From positions 1-20,286 of the forward strand of contig CAJUGS010000044.1 of NCBI GenBank assembly GCA_910586305.1: DNA of 20,286 bases. The letters are read 5' to 3'. Positions 13,930-20,286 of this stretch are shown here, piece by piece. The position numbers and the translations under genes are program-made. The stretch is from an uncultured Duncaniella sp. (GTDB lineage Bacteria; Bacteroidota; Bacteroidia; Bacteroidales; Muribaculaceae). Under the pieces are notes generated by a model, which was not told the DNA's origin, made no database searches, and saw only the letters and a list, made by a program, of their open reading frames with translations. The first letter of the stretch is position 1; the number at the start of each line of letters is the position of its first letter.

Positions 13930-16900
13930 ATGAGCGAAGACTCCGTCAATCCGCAATCGTCCGAAAAAAAAGCAAAGGCACCACGCCCCATATGGCTGAA
14001 GGCCCTGTGTGTGCTTGGATGGGTATCTCTTGCCATATTCATTCTCGTGGCAGTTGCTATCACCGTAGCTGTCAACTATCTGAAGCCCGAGCGTCTAACT
14101 CCGCTGATAGAGCAAATAGCCAATGACAATCTGAACGGCCGTCTCAAACTGGACCGTGTGGAAATAAGCTTCTACAGCACATTTCCTAAGTTTGTGGTGG
14201 ATGTCGACGGTCTTACGCTGGTGACAGATGCGTTCAAGAACGCTCCCGACTCTGTGGCTTCACAGCTGCCGGCCTATGCCGACACTCTTCTGAGCGTGGC
14301 ACAGTTTGACGGCGCAATCAATATCCCGTCCCTGCTCAGAGGCAGCATCAGGCTATATGATATCTCGCTCCACTCGCCTTGTCTCAATTTCGTGCAGGCC
14401 ACTCCGGAAATGTCGAGCCTTGACATTTTCTCGTCTGCTGAAAAGGACGAGGCGGAGGAGGAATCTCCGCTGCTCGTGCCTAAAATCGAGCTCGGGACAT
14501 TTTCTATCGAAGGGGGCTTCCCTGTGCGATATGTATCTCTGCCCGACTCTGTGAAGGCCGAAGTGAAGCTTTCGGCAACAAGGCTTGACGGCAACAAAGC
14601 TCCATCCTACCGTCTCGAGATAGCAGGTCTCACGTCGGCCTCCATTCCTAATATAAGTATCGACAATCTCGGGTTTGGCATAGGGGGTGATGTCGTGTGG
14701 GACCCCTCACATCCCTTGCGGGCTTCTTTCAATGAGTTCACACTGAGTGTGGGCGAGGTAAAAGCTGACGTGTCATCGGCTGTGGAGTTTGGCGACACTC
14801 TGCGTGTGGAGAGCTTCCGTGCCACCCTGCCTGAGACCCCTGCCACCGAAATCATAGCCCTGGTTCCAGAATCTATGCGCGGAGAGCTCGGCAAGATGAA
14901 GGCCGGATTCTCCATTGCCGCCGACATGGCGCTCACAAAGCCTTATACGGTCGGTACAGACTCCATACCGACGGCCGACATAGCTATTGACATACCGCGC
15001 GGCTCGCTGAGCTATGACGGAATGCGTCTTGATATTCTCGAGGCCGAGGTCTCCGCCTCGATAGACGGACAGAACCCCGACGGCTCCATTGTAGACATCA
15101 AGAAGCTTAAGGCCCAGGGTGAGGGAATGGGCTTTCTGCTCGCGACGAAAGTGACGACTCCGATTTCCGACCCTTCGGCAAAAGGCACGTTCAAGGGCGG
15201 GATGAGCTTCGCCAAGCTCCCAGGGGTGATTCTAAGACAGCTTCCCGCGACGGTGAAAGGTCTTCTGAAAGCCAACTGCGAGTTTGACCTCAGAAGGAGC
15301 TATCTTGACAAGGACAACTTCCATCGCATCCGCCTACGCGGCGACGCCACTCTTACGGATCTATCCGTGGATATGCCCGAACTTCCCGGTTATCTGAATT
15401 CCAAAACCATAACTCTGAAGCTCGGGACCAACTCCTCGTTCACCCGCATGGGAGCCACTGCCGACTCGCTGCTGACGGCCTCCATAAAGGCCGACACAAT
15501 ATCATGCCTATTCCCGGGACTCGAGGCACAGGGACGAGGTCTTATGGCCGGAGTGGGTGTGAAAAACGTGGCCAACAGTCTTGACACAACCGCCATCAAT
15601 CCCATAGGAGGACGCATAGTGGCCGAGAGACTGATGCTGAAATCGTCGGAAGACTCTGTGAGGGTGAGGCTGCGCAAGGCTACCGTAGGCGCATCGCTGA
15701 CACGCTACAAGGGGGAGACACGCAAACCGTTGCTCCACCTCGACATCAGCGCCGAGAGAGCCATGTATGGCGACCGCCTCAACCGCGCCACCCTGAGAGA
15801 AGCGTCGGCTGTCGTGACGGTGCATCCCTCGGCACCACGCAGCCTGTCGCCCCGACGCAAAGCCCGACTTGACTCTCTTGCAGCCGCACACCCCGAGCTT
15901 TCAGCCGACTCCGTGAGACGCCTGGAGGCAAGAATCGCTTACGAGCGCCGTCAGGCCCGTATGGCCTCGACCGATACCGTGGCACGCGAGACTCTTGACC
16001 TCGAGGTCGACAATACGCTGAAGAGGATACTGCTGCTATGGCGTGCCGACGGACATCTGAAGGCCAAGAGAATGAGGCTCTTCACTCCGCTCTTCCCGGT
16101 GAGGAACAGGGTGAGCCATCTCGACGTGACGTTCAACTCCGACTCTGTCACGGTGAACGACACCCGATTCAAGGTGGGGCGGAGCGACTTCATGGTCAAC
16201 GGTACAGTGAGCAATATAACACGCGCTCTGACCTCGTCGACCGGAAGGCAGTCGCTTGTGGCTGATTTCTCTCTCTCGGCCGACACTATCGACATAAATG
16301 AAATATCCGGAGCTGTGTTTGCAGGAGCAGCTTTTGCCGAAAATGACAACGGGCTGCTACATATCACGGCGACAGACGATCCAGGAGCGGACGAGTCGGG
16401 GCTTGAGGCAACAATCGCCGGCACGGCTGCCACCGACTCGGCCACTGTGCTCGTGATACCTTCGAACATCGAAGCCAACATAAGTGTCAAAGCAAGAAAT
16501 ATCACTTACTCCAACCTTATTTTCAAGGATTTCAACGGTGTGATGAACGTGTATCGCGGTGCCTTGAACCTAAGCAGCATGGAGGCCCATACCGATGTCG
16601 GTTCGATAGGTCTCAACGCTCTCTATTCGGCTCCGGACAAGCATGAGGCCTCGTTTGCATTCGGTCTGAACGTCAAAGACTTCCACATAGCCGAATTTCT
16701 GCGCCTTGTCCCGGCCATCGACTCCGTGATGCCCCTGCTGCAGTCAATCGGAGGTATCATCAACGCCGACATCGCAGCCACCACCGACATAGACTCGGCC
16801 ATGAACATCGACATACCCACCCTGCGGGCTGCCGTGAAAATCTCGGGCGACTCGCTGAAGGTGACGGACGACGAGACGTTCCGCAAGATAGGCAAATGGC

Positions 16901-17457
16901 TCCTCTTCAAGCACAAGGAGCGCAACATCATTGACAGCATGAATGTCGAGATGATTATCGAGAATTCCAGTCTGAAGCTATTCCCATTCATGTTCAACCT
17001 CGACCGCTACAAGCTTGGTGTGATGGGGTCGAACGACATGAATATGAATCTCGACTATCATGTGGCGGTGCTCAAGTCGCCGCTACCTTTCAAATTCGGC
17101 ATCAACATCACGGGCAATATCGACAAGATGAAGATACGGCTCGGAGGGGCTAAATTCAATGAGAAAAATATGGCCAAGACCGTCTCCATAGCCGATACTA
17201 CCCGCATCAACCTCGTCAACGAGATACGCAACGTGTTCCGGCGTGGTGTGCGCAACGCCCGCGTGAAATCGCTCAGTCTAAGCCCTGTCACTTCGATACC
17301 CTCGTCGGCACAGGGACCGGACACTATCTCTCACGCCGACTCTCTCTACTTCATACGCGAGGGGCTGATAGCAGCTCCCGATACCGTCAAGGCCACGGCA
17401 CAGCCCGACCCCGACACTACCAAACAAAGACAACAACGAAAGAAATCAAGAAAATGA
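13930..17457 (+). CDS. Large AsmA-family inner membrane-anchored protein (AsmA-like, phospholipid-transport-related fold)
   Basis: The 1175-residue protein has a cytoplasmic N-terminus, one membrane segment (about 29-51) and a long periplasmic part. Right after the membrane helix comes the AsmA N-terminal pattern: LIEQIANDNLNGRLKLDRVEISFYSTFP, with the GxLxLxxVxxS repeat-like strand and the FP that follows. The body is rich in beta strands, and the end resembles the AsmA C-terminal region (VTDDETFRKIGKWLLFKHKERNIID, then PLPFKFGINITGNIDKMKIRL). AsmA/TamB/YhdP relatives form long grooves that help move lipids to the outer membrane; that role is inferred here. Odd features are a strongly basic, helical stretch at about 633-686 (many Arg/Ala, few strand residues) inside the beta-rich body, and a basic C-terminal tail. 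It follows the DUF5715 gene by 82 bases and overlaps the HAD gene by an ATGA. Confidence 0.85.
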   Translation: MSEDSVNPQSSEKKAKAPRPIWLKALCVLGWVSLAIFILVAVAITVAVNYLKPERLTPLIEQIANDNLNGRLKLDRVEISFYSTFPKFVVDVDGLTLVTDAFKNAPDSVASQLPAYADTLLSVAQFDGAINIPSLLRGSIRLYDISLHSPCLNFVQATPEMSSLDIFSSAEKDEAEEESPLLVPKIELGTFSIEGGFPVRYVSLPDSVKAEVKLSATRLDGNKAPSYRLEIAGLTSASIPNISIDNLGFGIGGDVVWDPSHPLRASFNEFTLSVGEVKADVSSAVEFGDTLRVESFRATLPETPATEIIALVPESMRGELGKMKAGFSIAADMALTKPYTVGTDSIPTADIAIDIPRGSLSYDGMRLDILEAEVSASIDGQNPDGSIVDIKKLKAQGEGMGFLLATKVTTPISDPSAKGTFKGGMSFAKLPGVILRQLPATVKGLLKANCEFDLRRSYLDKDNFHRIRLRGDATLTDLSVDMPELPGYLNSKTITLKLGTNSSFTRMGATADSLLTASIKADTISCLFPGLEAQGRGLMAGVGVKNVANSLDTTAINPIGGRIVAERLMLKSSEDSVRVRLRKATVGASLTRYKGETRKPLLHLDISAERAMYGDRLNRATLREASAVVTVHPSAPRSLSPRRKARLDSLAAAHPELSADSVRRLEARIAYERRQARMASTDTVARETLDLEVDNTLKRILLLWRADGHLKAKRMRLFTPLFPVRNRVSHLDVTFNSDSVTVNDTRFKVGRSDFMVNGTVSNITRALTSSTGRQSLVADFSLSADTIDINEISGAVFAGAAFAENDNGLLHITATDDPGADESGLEATIAGTAATDSATVLVIPSNIEANISVKARNITYSNLIFKDFNGVMNVYRGALNLSSMEAHTDVGSIGLNALYSAPDKHEASFAFGLNVKDFHIAEFLRLVPAIDSVMPLLQSIGGIINADIAATTDIDSAMNIDIPTLRAAVKISGDSLKVTDDETFRKIGKWLLFKHKERNIIDSMNVEMIIENSSLKLFPFMFNLDRYKLGVMGSNDMNMNLDYHVAVLKSPLPFKFGINITGNIDKMKIRLGGAKFNEKNMAKTVSIADTTRINLVNEIRNVFRRGVRNARVKSLSLSPVTSIPSSAQGPDTISHADSLYFIREGLIAAPDTVKATAQPDPDTTKQRQQRKKSRK

Positions 17458-18218
17458 ATCTGCATATCCCCTACGCCACCGATATCCTGAGATTTCTGCA
17501 CCGCCACCACTACACCAGCGTGGTTCCGAAGGCCGCGCTCATTGACATGGACGGCACTCTCTACGACTCGATGAAAAACCACACGGCAGCATGGTACAGG
17601 CTGATTTCGGAGCTGGGCATACCCTGCACTCGCGAAGAGTTTTACCTCTACGAAGGACGCACGGGCACCGCTACCATCAATCTGCTCTTCAACCGCCATC
17701 TGGGCCACGAGGCCGATCCCGAAGAGGCTCTTCGTCTCTACAAGCGCAAGACCGAATACTTTGCCGAGCTTCCCCGCGTCGAGCCTATGGCCGGAGCTCA
17801 GGAGATGACCCGAATACTCCGCGATGCAGGCATAACCCGTGTGCTCGTGACCGGGTCGGGACAGAGCAGTGTCATCTCGCGTCTCAACGAGGACTATCCT
17901 GGCATTTTCGCCGATGACCTCAGGGTGACATCCCACAACGTCACCCACGGAAAGCCACATCCCGAGCCTTTCATCAAGGCTATGCAGATGGCAAGAGTGA
18001 GCCCGTCGCAATGCATCGTGGTTGAGAACGCTCCCCTCGGCGTGGAGGCAGGCGACCGTGCCGGGGCGTTCACCATCGGCGTGACCACAGGCCCTATTCC
18101 TCCCGCCGCTCTCGAAGAGGCCGGAGCCGCCGTCGTATTTCCTTCCATGCCTGCATTCGCGCAGGCGCTCCCTACCCTACTGCTCAGTCTGCTCACCGTT
18201 CACGACATCCCATCATGA
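17454..18218 (+). CDS. HAD-superfamily hydrolase (beta-phosphoglucomutase/phosphatase-like)
   Basis: The 254-residue protein has the four HAD motifs. Motif I is ALIDMDGTLYDS with nucleophile Asp31 and acid/base Asp33. Motif II is VLVTGSG (Thr133 region), motif III is the Lys167 of GKPHPEPF, and motif IV is VVENAPLGVEAG with Glu191 and Asn192, where many members have Glu-Asp. A helical cap (about 40-110) is inserted after motif I, as in subfamily I enzymes that act on small phosphorylated metabolites such as sugar phosphates. The true substrate cannot be read from sequence. About 25 residues precede motif I, more than usual. It overlaps the AsmA-like gene upstream and aroB downstream by 4 bases each (ATGA), so it is translationally coupled to both. 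Confidence 0.9.
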   Translation: MNLHIPYATDILRFLHRHHYTSVVPKAALIDMDGTLYDSMKNHTAAWYRLISELGIPCTREEFYLYEGRTGTATINLLFNRHLGHEADPEEALRLYKRKTEYFAELPRVEPMAGAQEMTRILRDAGITRVLVTGSGQSSVISRLNEDYPGIFADDLRVTSHNVTHGKPHPEPFIKAMQMARVSPSQCIVVENAPLGVEAGDRAGAFTIGVTTGPIPPAALEEAGAAVVFPSMPAFAQALPTLLLSLLTVHDIPS

Positions 18219-19264
18219 CACAGAAAATACTCTACACCAACGACATCTCCGCCGCCATCCGCTCTCTCGCCGAGGAGATGAAGCCTGCAAGCATCCACAT
18301 TTTGACCGATGCCAACGTGGCGTCGGACGTGATGCCTCGCCTCGACCTACCGTCGACCGACGTGATTACCGTCCCGGCCGGCGACGAGAACAAAAATCTC
18401 ACCTCGCTGAGCATGATATGGGAGTGCCTCATATCGGGCGGAGCCACACGCAAGTCCCTGCTCATAAACATAGGCGGCGGAGTGGTGACAGATATGGGAG
18501 GATTTGCCGCTGCAACTTTCAAGAGGGGTATACGCTTCATCAATGTCCCCACCACGCTACTCTCGGCCGTGGATGCAGCCGTGGGTGGCAAGACAGGTAT
18601 AAACTTCGGCGGTCTGAAGAACGAAGTGGGAGCTTTCGCACCTGCCGACGCCGTGGTCATATCCACAGCCCTCTTCTCTACCCTGCCCCCGTCGGAGATA
18701 CTGTCGGGGTATGCCGAGATGATAAAGCACGGGCTGCTCTCGTCGGCCGAGGTCTACCATGAACTCCTGGGCTTCGATATCCTCGGAGCCGACATGACCT
18801 CGCTGCTCCCGCTCCTTGAGAAGAGCGTGAAGGTGAAGGAGCGGATAGTCACCGAAGACCCTACCGAAAAGGGGCTGAGACGCGCCCTCAACCTGGGCCA
18901 CACCGCCGGACACGCGTTTGAGTCGCTGGCCATGGGACGTCACAAGCCTGTGCCTCACGGCTACGCGGTGGCTTGGGGCATACTCGTCGAAATGATTCTT
19001 TCAAATATGGCCGAGGGATTCCCGTCGGCCGAGCTCCACGACTATGCACGGTATCTCAAAGAGCATGGCTATGGCTCTCCGGCCATCACCTGTGACGACT
19101 ATGACGAACTGACCGAACTGATGCGCCACGACAAGAAGAACGACTCGCCGGGCCAAATCAACTTCACGCTGCTCGCCTCTCCGGGCAGCCCCCTGCTCGA
19201 CAGGACGGCCGACAAGACGGAGATAGCGGCAGCGCTCGATATATTCCGCGACCTTATGGAGTGA
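18215..19264 (+). CDS. aroB: 3-dehydroquinate synthase
   Basis: AroB makes 3-dehydroquinate from DAHP with NAD and a divalent metal, the second step of the shikimate pathway to aromatic amino acids. The 349 residues match the usual length. The NAD-binding and substrate loops are clear: GGGVVTDMGGFAAATFKRG (87-105) and PTTLLSAVDAAVGGKTGIN (112-130). The metal ligands are probably Glu168 (SGYAEMIKHG), one of the His of LGHTAGHAFE (His229/His233) and His248 (PHGYAVAWG). It is last in the apparent AsmA-HAD-aroB unit, starting inside the stop of the HAD gene. It ends 6 bases before the convergent outer membrane protein gene, with no room for a separate terminator. No other aro gene is in the window. 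Confidence 0.97.
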   Translation: MTQKILYTNDISAAIRSLAEEMKPASIHILTDANVASDVMPRLDLPSTDVITVPAGDENKNLTSLSMIWECLISGGATRKSLLINIGGGVVTDMGGFAAATFKRGIRFINVPTTLLSAVDAAVGGKTGINFGGLKNEVGAFAPADAVVISTALFSTLPPSEILSGYAEMIKHGLLSSAEVYHELLGFDILGADMTSLLPLLEKSVKVKERIVTEDPTEKGLRRALNLGHTAGHAFESLAMGRHKPVPHGYAVAWGILVEMILSNMAEGFPSAELHDYARYLKEHGYGSPAITCDDYDELTELMRHDKKNDSPGQINFTLLASPGSPLLDRTADKTEIAAALDIFRDLME

Positions 19265-19270
19265 GGCGTG

Positions 19271-20035
19271 TCAGAACACCCATCCGGCCATGGCCATGAA
19301 ACTGAGATTGTGGCTGCTCGGGTGGCGCAGTCCTGTTGACTTTGCAACGTTCTTGAAGCCTATGTGGGTTCTTACACCGAGTTTAAGATGGTGGAAGAAC
19401 GTTATGCCTGTGGCCAGATGCAGGCCGATGTCGGCTCGCTTGAAGGAATTAATAAAGGCTCCATCCTTGTAGTAGTCGGTCTCCAGATAGGTCTTCGAGG
19501 TCATGAGCTGTCCCAGGTCGTTGGTCTTCGCGTCATATATGGTGTTCTTCTGCTTTCCTCTCACACCATATGAATAAAACAGACCGAAGTCGAAGTTCCA
19601 TCTCACTCCCGAGGCTATATAAGGAGCATAGGAGAGATATACGGGGAAATCGACAGCATAATATGTATTGGTCTGAAACACGTTGGAGATGCTGGCCGCT
19701 CCCTCTCCGGTGACGGCCATGTCGAGAGTGCCGCGATTGCGCACATAGTTGAACCCTGTGCCGAGGCCGAGAGTGCGTGTGAGGTTGAACTTCACACCGA
19801 GCCCGGCACCCACAGCGAGTCCCATGCCGGCATTGAGGTCCGAGATCTCCGGGAAACAGCTCATATAATTCTCGGTGACGTAGCTCCCGCCCACCAGAAT
19901 ATGGGCGTCGACCTCGAGAAAACGCATTCCGGCCGGACCACACACGGCCCCTCCGCCACCACGACACTGTGAGAATATCGACACCGGCATGGCAAAAGCG
20001 GCCATCACTATAAGGAAAAGAATGATTTTTTTCAT
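19271..20035 (-). CDS. Outer membrane beta-barrel protein (porin-like)
   Basis: The 254-residue protein has a signal peptide (MKKIILFLIV start, ending near SIFSQ at residue 23). Then come alternating polar and hydrophobic strands rich in Gly, Tyr and Phe (LAVGAGLGVKFNLTRTLGLG, TGFNYV), and a last strand ending in Phe (MAMAGWVF), the usual sign for insertion by the BAM machinery. It resembles the small outer-membrane beta-barrel (PorT/OmpX-like) proteins of Bacteroidales, about eight strands by eye. Its ligand or role is unknown. Cys residues at 24, 32 and 60 may form disulfides. I start at the Met followed by KKII; a start ten codons further upstream would put a non-signal segment in front. 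It has its own consensus promoter and converges with aroB. Confidence 0.82.
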   Translation of the reverse strand: MKKIILFLIVMAAFAMPVSIFSQCRGGGGAVCGPAGMRFLEVDAHILVGGSYVTENYMSCFPEISDLNAGMGLAVGAGLGVKFNLTRTLGLGTGFNYVRNRGTLDMAVTGEGAASISNVFQTNTYYAVDFPVYLSYAPYIASGVRWNFDFGLFYSYGVRGKQKNTIYDAKTNDLGQLMTSKTYLETDYYKDGAFINSFKRADIGLHLATGITFFHHLKLGVRTHIGFKNVAKSTGLRHPSSHNLSFMAMAGWVF

Positions 20036-20062
20036 GTTTATGCAATGATTTGGTTCACTCGT

Positions 20063-20094
20063 CAAAAGTAGTCAAAATAGATTTTATGGCCAAA
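20063..20094 (-). promoter_or_regulatory. Promoter of the outer membrane beta-barrel gene
   Basis: On the minus strand TTTG (20091-20094), 20 bases, then TACTTTTG (20063-20070) match the Bacteroidetes consensus without mismatch. The start codon at 20035 lies 28 bases downstream, which supports that start rather than one at 20065, inside the -7 box. Confidence 0.7.
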
Positions 20095-20180
20095 TCAGCC
20101 GGAAACAAGGCGTGATAAAGATTAATAATTGTTCACTTTCTGACTTTTTTCAATTTTTGTTGATTTTTTTCGCTCAAAAA

Positions 20181-20212
20181 TTTGCACAGACCGCAGAATG
20201 TCCCTACCTTTG
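20181..20212 (+). promoter_or_regulatory. Promoter of tRNA-Arg
   Basis: TTTG (20181-20184), 20 bases, then TACCTTTG (20205-20212) is a perfect consensus promoter. The tRNA starts 21 bases after the -7 box, so the primary transcript has a short 5' leader. A T-rich stretch (20131-20170) lies just upstream. Confidence 0.72.
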
Positions 20213-20232
20213 CAGTGCAAAAACAAAACAAC

Positions 20233-20286
20233 GGCTCCTTAGCTCAACTGAATAGAGCATCTGACTACGGATCAGAAGGTTACAGG
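20233..20286 (+). tRNA. tRNA-Arg (anticodon ACG), cut by the window edge
   Basis: The acceptor 5' strand is GGCTCCT (20233-20239). The D stem GCTC/GAGC (20242-20245, 20255-20258), the anticodon stem TCTGA/TCAGA (20260-20264, 20272-20276) with loop CTACGGA and anticodon ACG (20267-20269), and a 5-base variable region all fit the cloverleaf. The window ends at the T stem (ACAGG), so the 3' half is missing. A34 would be read as inosine after TadA editing and decode CGN codons. Confidence 0.93.

Noticed and set aside
1..20286. CRISPR arrays, insertion sequences, prophage or attachment sites
   Set aside because: There are no regularly spaced repeats, transposase or integrase motifs, or terminal inverted repeats. 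The tRNA at the right edge could be an integration site, but its 3' end lies outside the window.

Overview
The window is a stretch of a Bacteroidales chromosome. Three things point there: a SusC/SusD pair, a Bacteroides-type serine palmitoyltransferase, and promoters of the Bacteroidetes form (TTTG, about 20 bases, TAnnTTTG) in front of most transcription units, with no consistent Shine-Dalgarno sequences. A gut genus of Bacteroidaceae or Muribaculaceae is plausible, but the family is a guess. I see no insertion sequence, prophage, CRISPR array or frameshifted gene. All 14 protein genes look intact, and a tRNA-Arg is cut by the right edge.

Layout. Bases 1-121 hold a consensus promoter and a GC-rich, foldable leader that run leftward out of the window. 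Next come a secreted DUF1460 (NlpC/P60-like) protein (+), then a leftward two-gene operon of an acyltransferase and a sigma-54 activator. Divergent from that operon is a serine palmitoyltransferase gene (+) with a leader of about 170 nt, closed by a strong intrinsic terminator. After it comes a stand-alone adenylation-domain protein (+), which shares a perfect 17-bp hairpin with the convergent susD-susC operon (-).

The right half is a long rightward run: queF, queC, a DUF5715 protein, a large AsmA-like protein, a HAD hydrolase and aroB. Three of its junctions are 4-base ATGA overlaps. A convergent outer membrane beta-barrel gene (-) and the tRNA-Arg (+) finish the window, each with a perfect TTTG-N20-TAnnTTTG promoter.

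How the genes fit together. The left half is weighted toward the envelope and lipids: an acyltransferase, sphingoid-base synthesis, a cell-wall-hydrolase-like protein, an uptake porin with its lipoprotein, and a sigma-54 regulator that may control the acyltransferase operon. queF and queC supply two steps of queuosine synthesis. The AsmA-HAD-aroB set ties an envelope/lipid-transport-like protein to a shikimate enzyme by apparent translational coupling.

The most unusual item is the adenylation-domain protein beside spt. It keeps the fold motifs but has lost the residues that normally bind ATP-Mg, the amino group and the catalytic lysine, so it may be a pseudoenzyme or have a new activity. Second is the structured leader of spt, a candidate cis-regulatory RNA.
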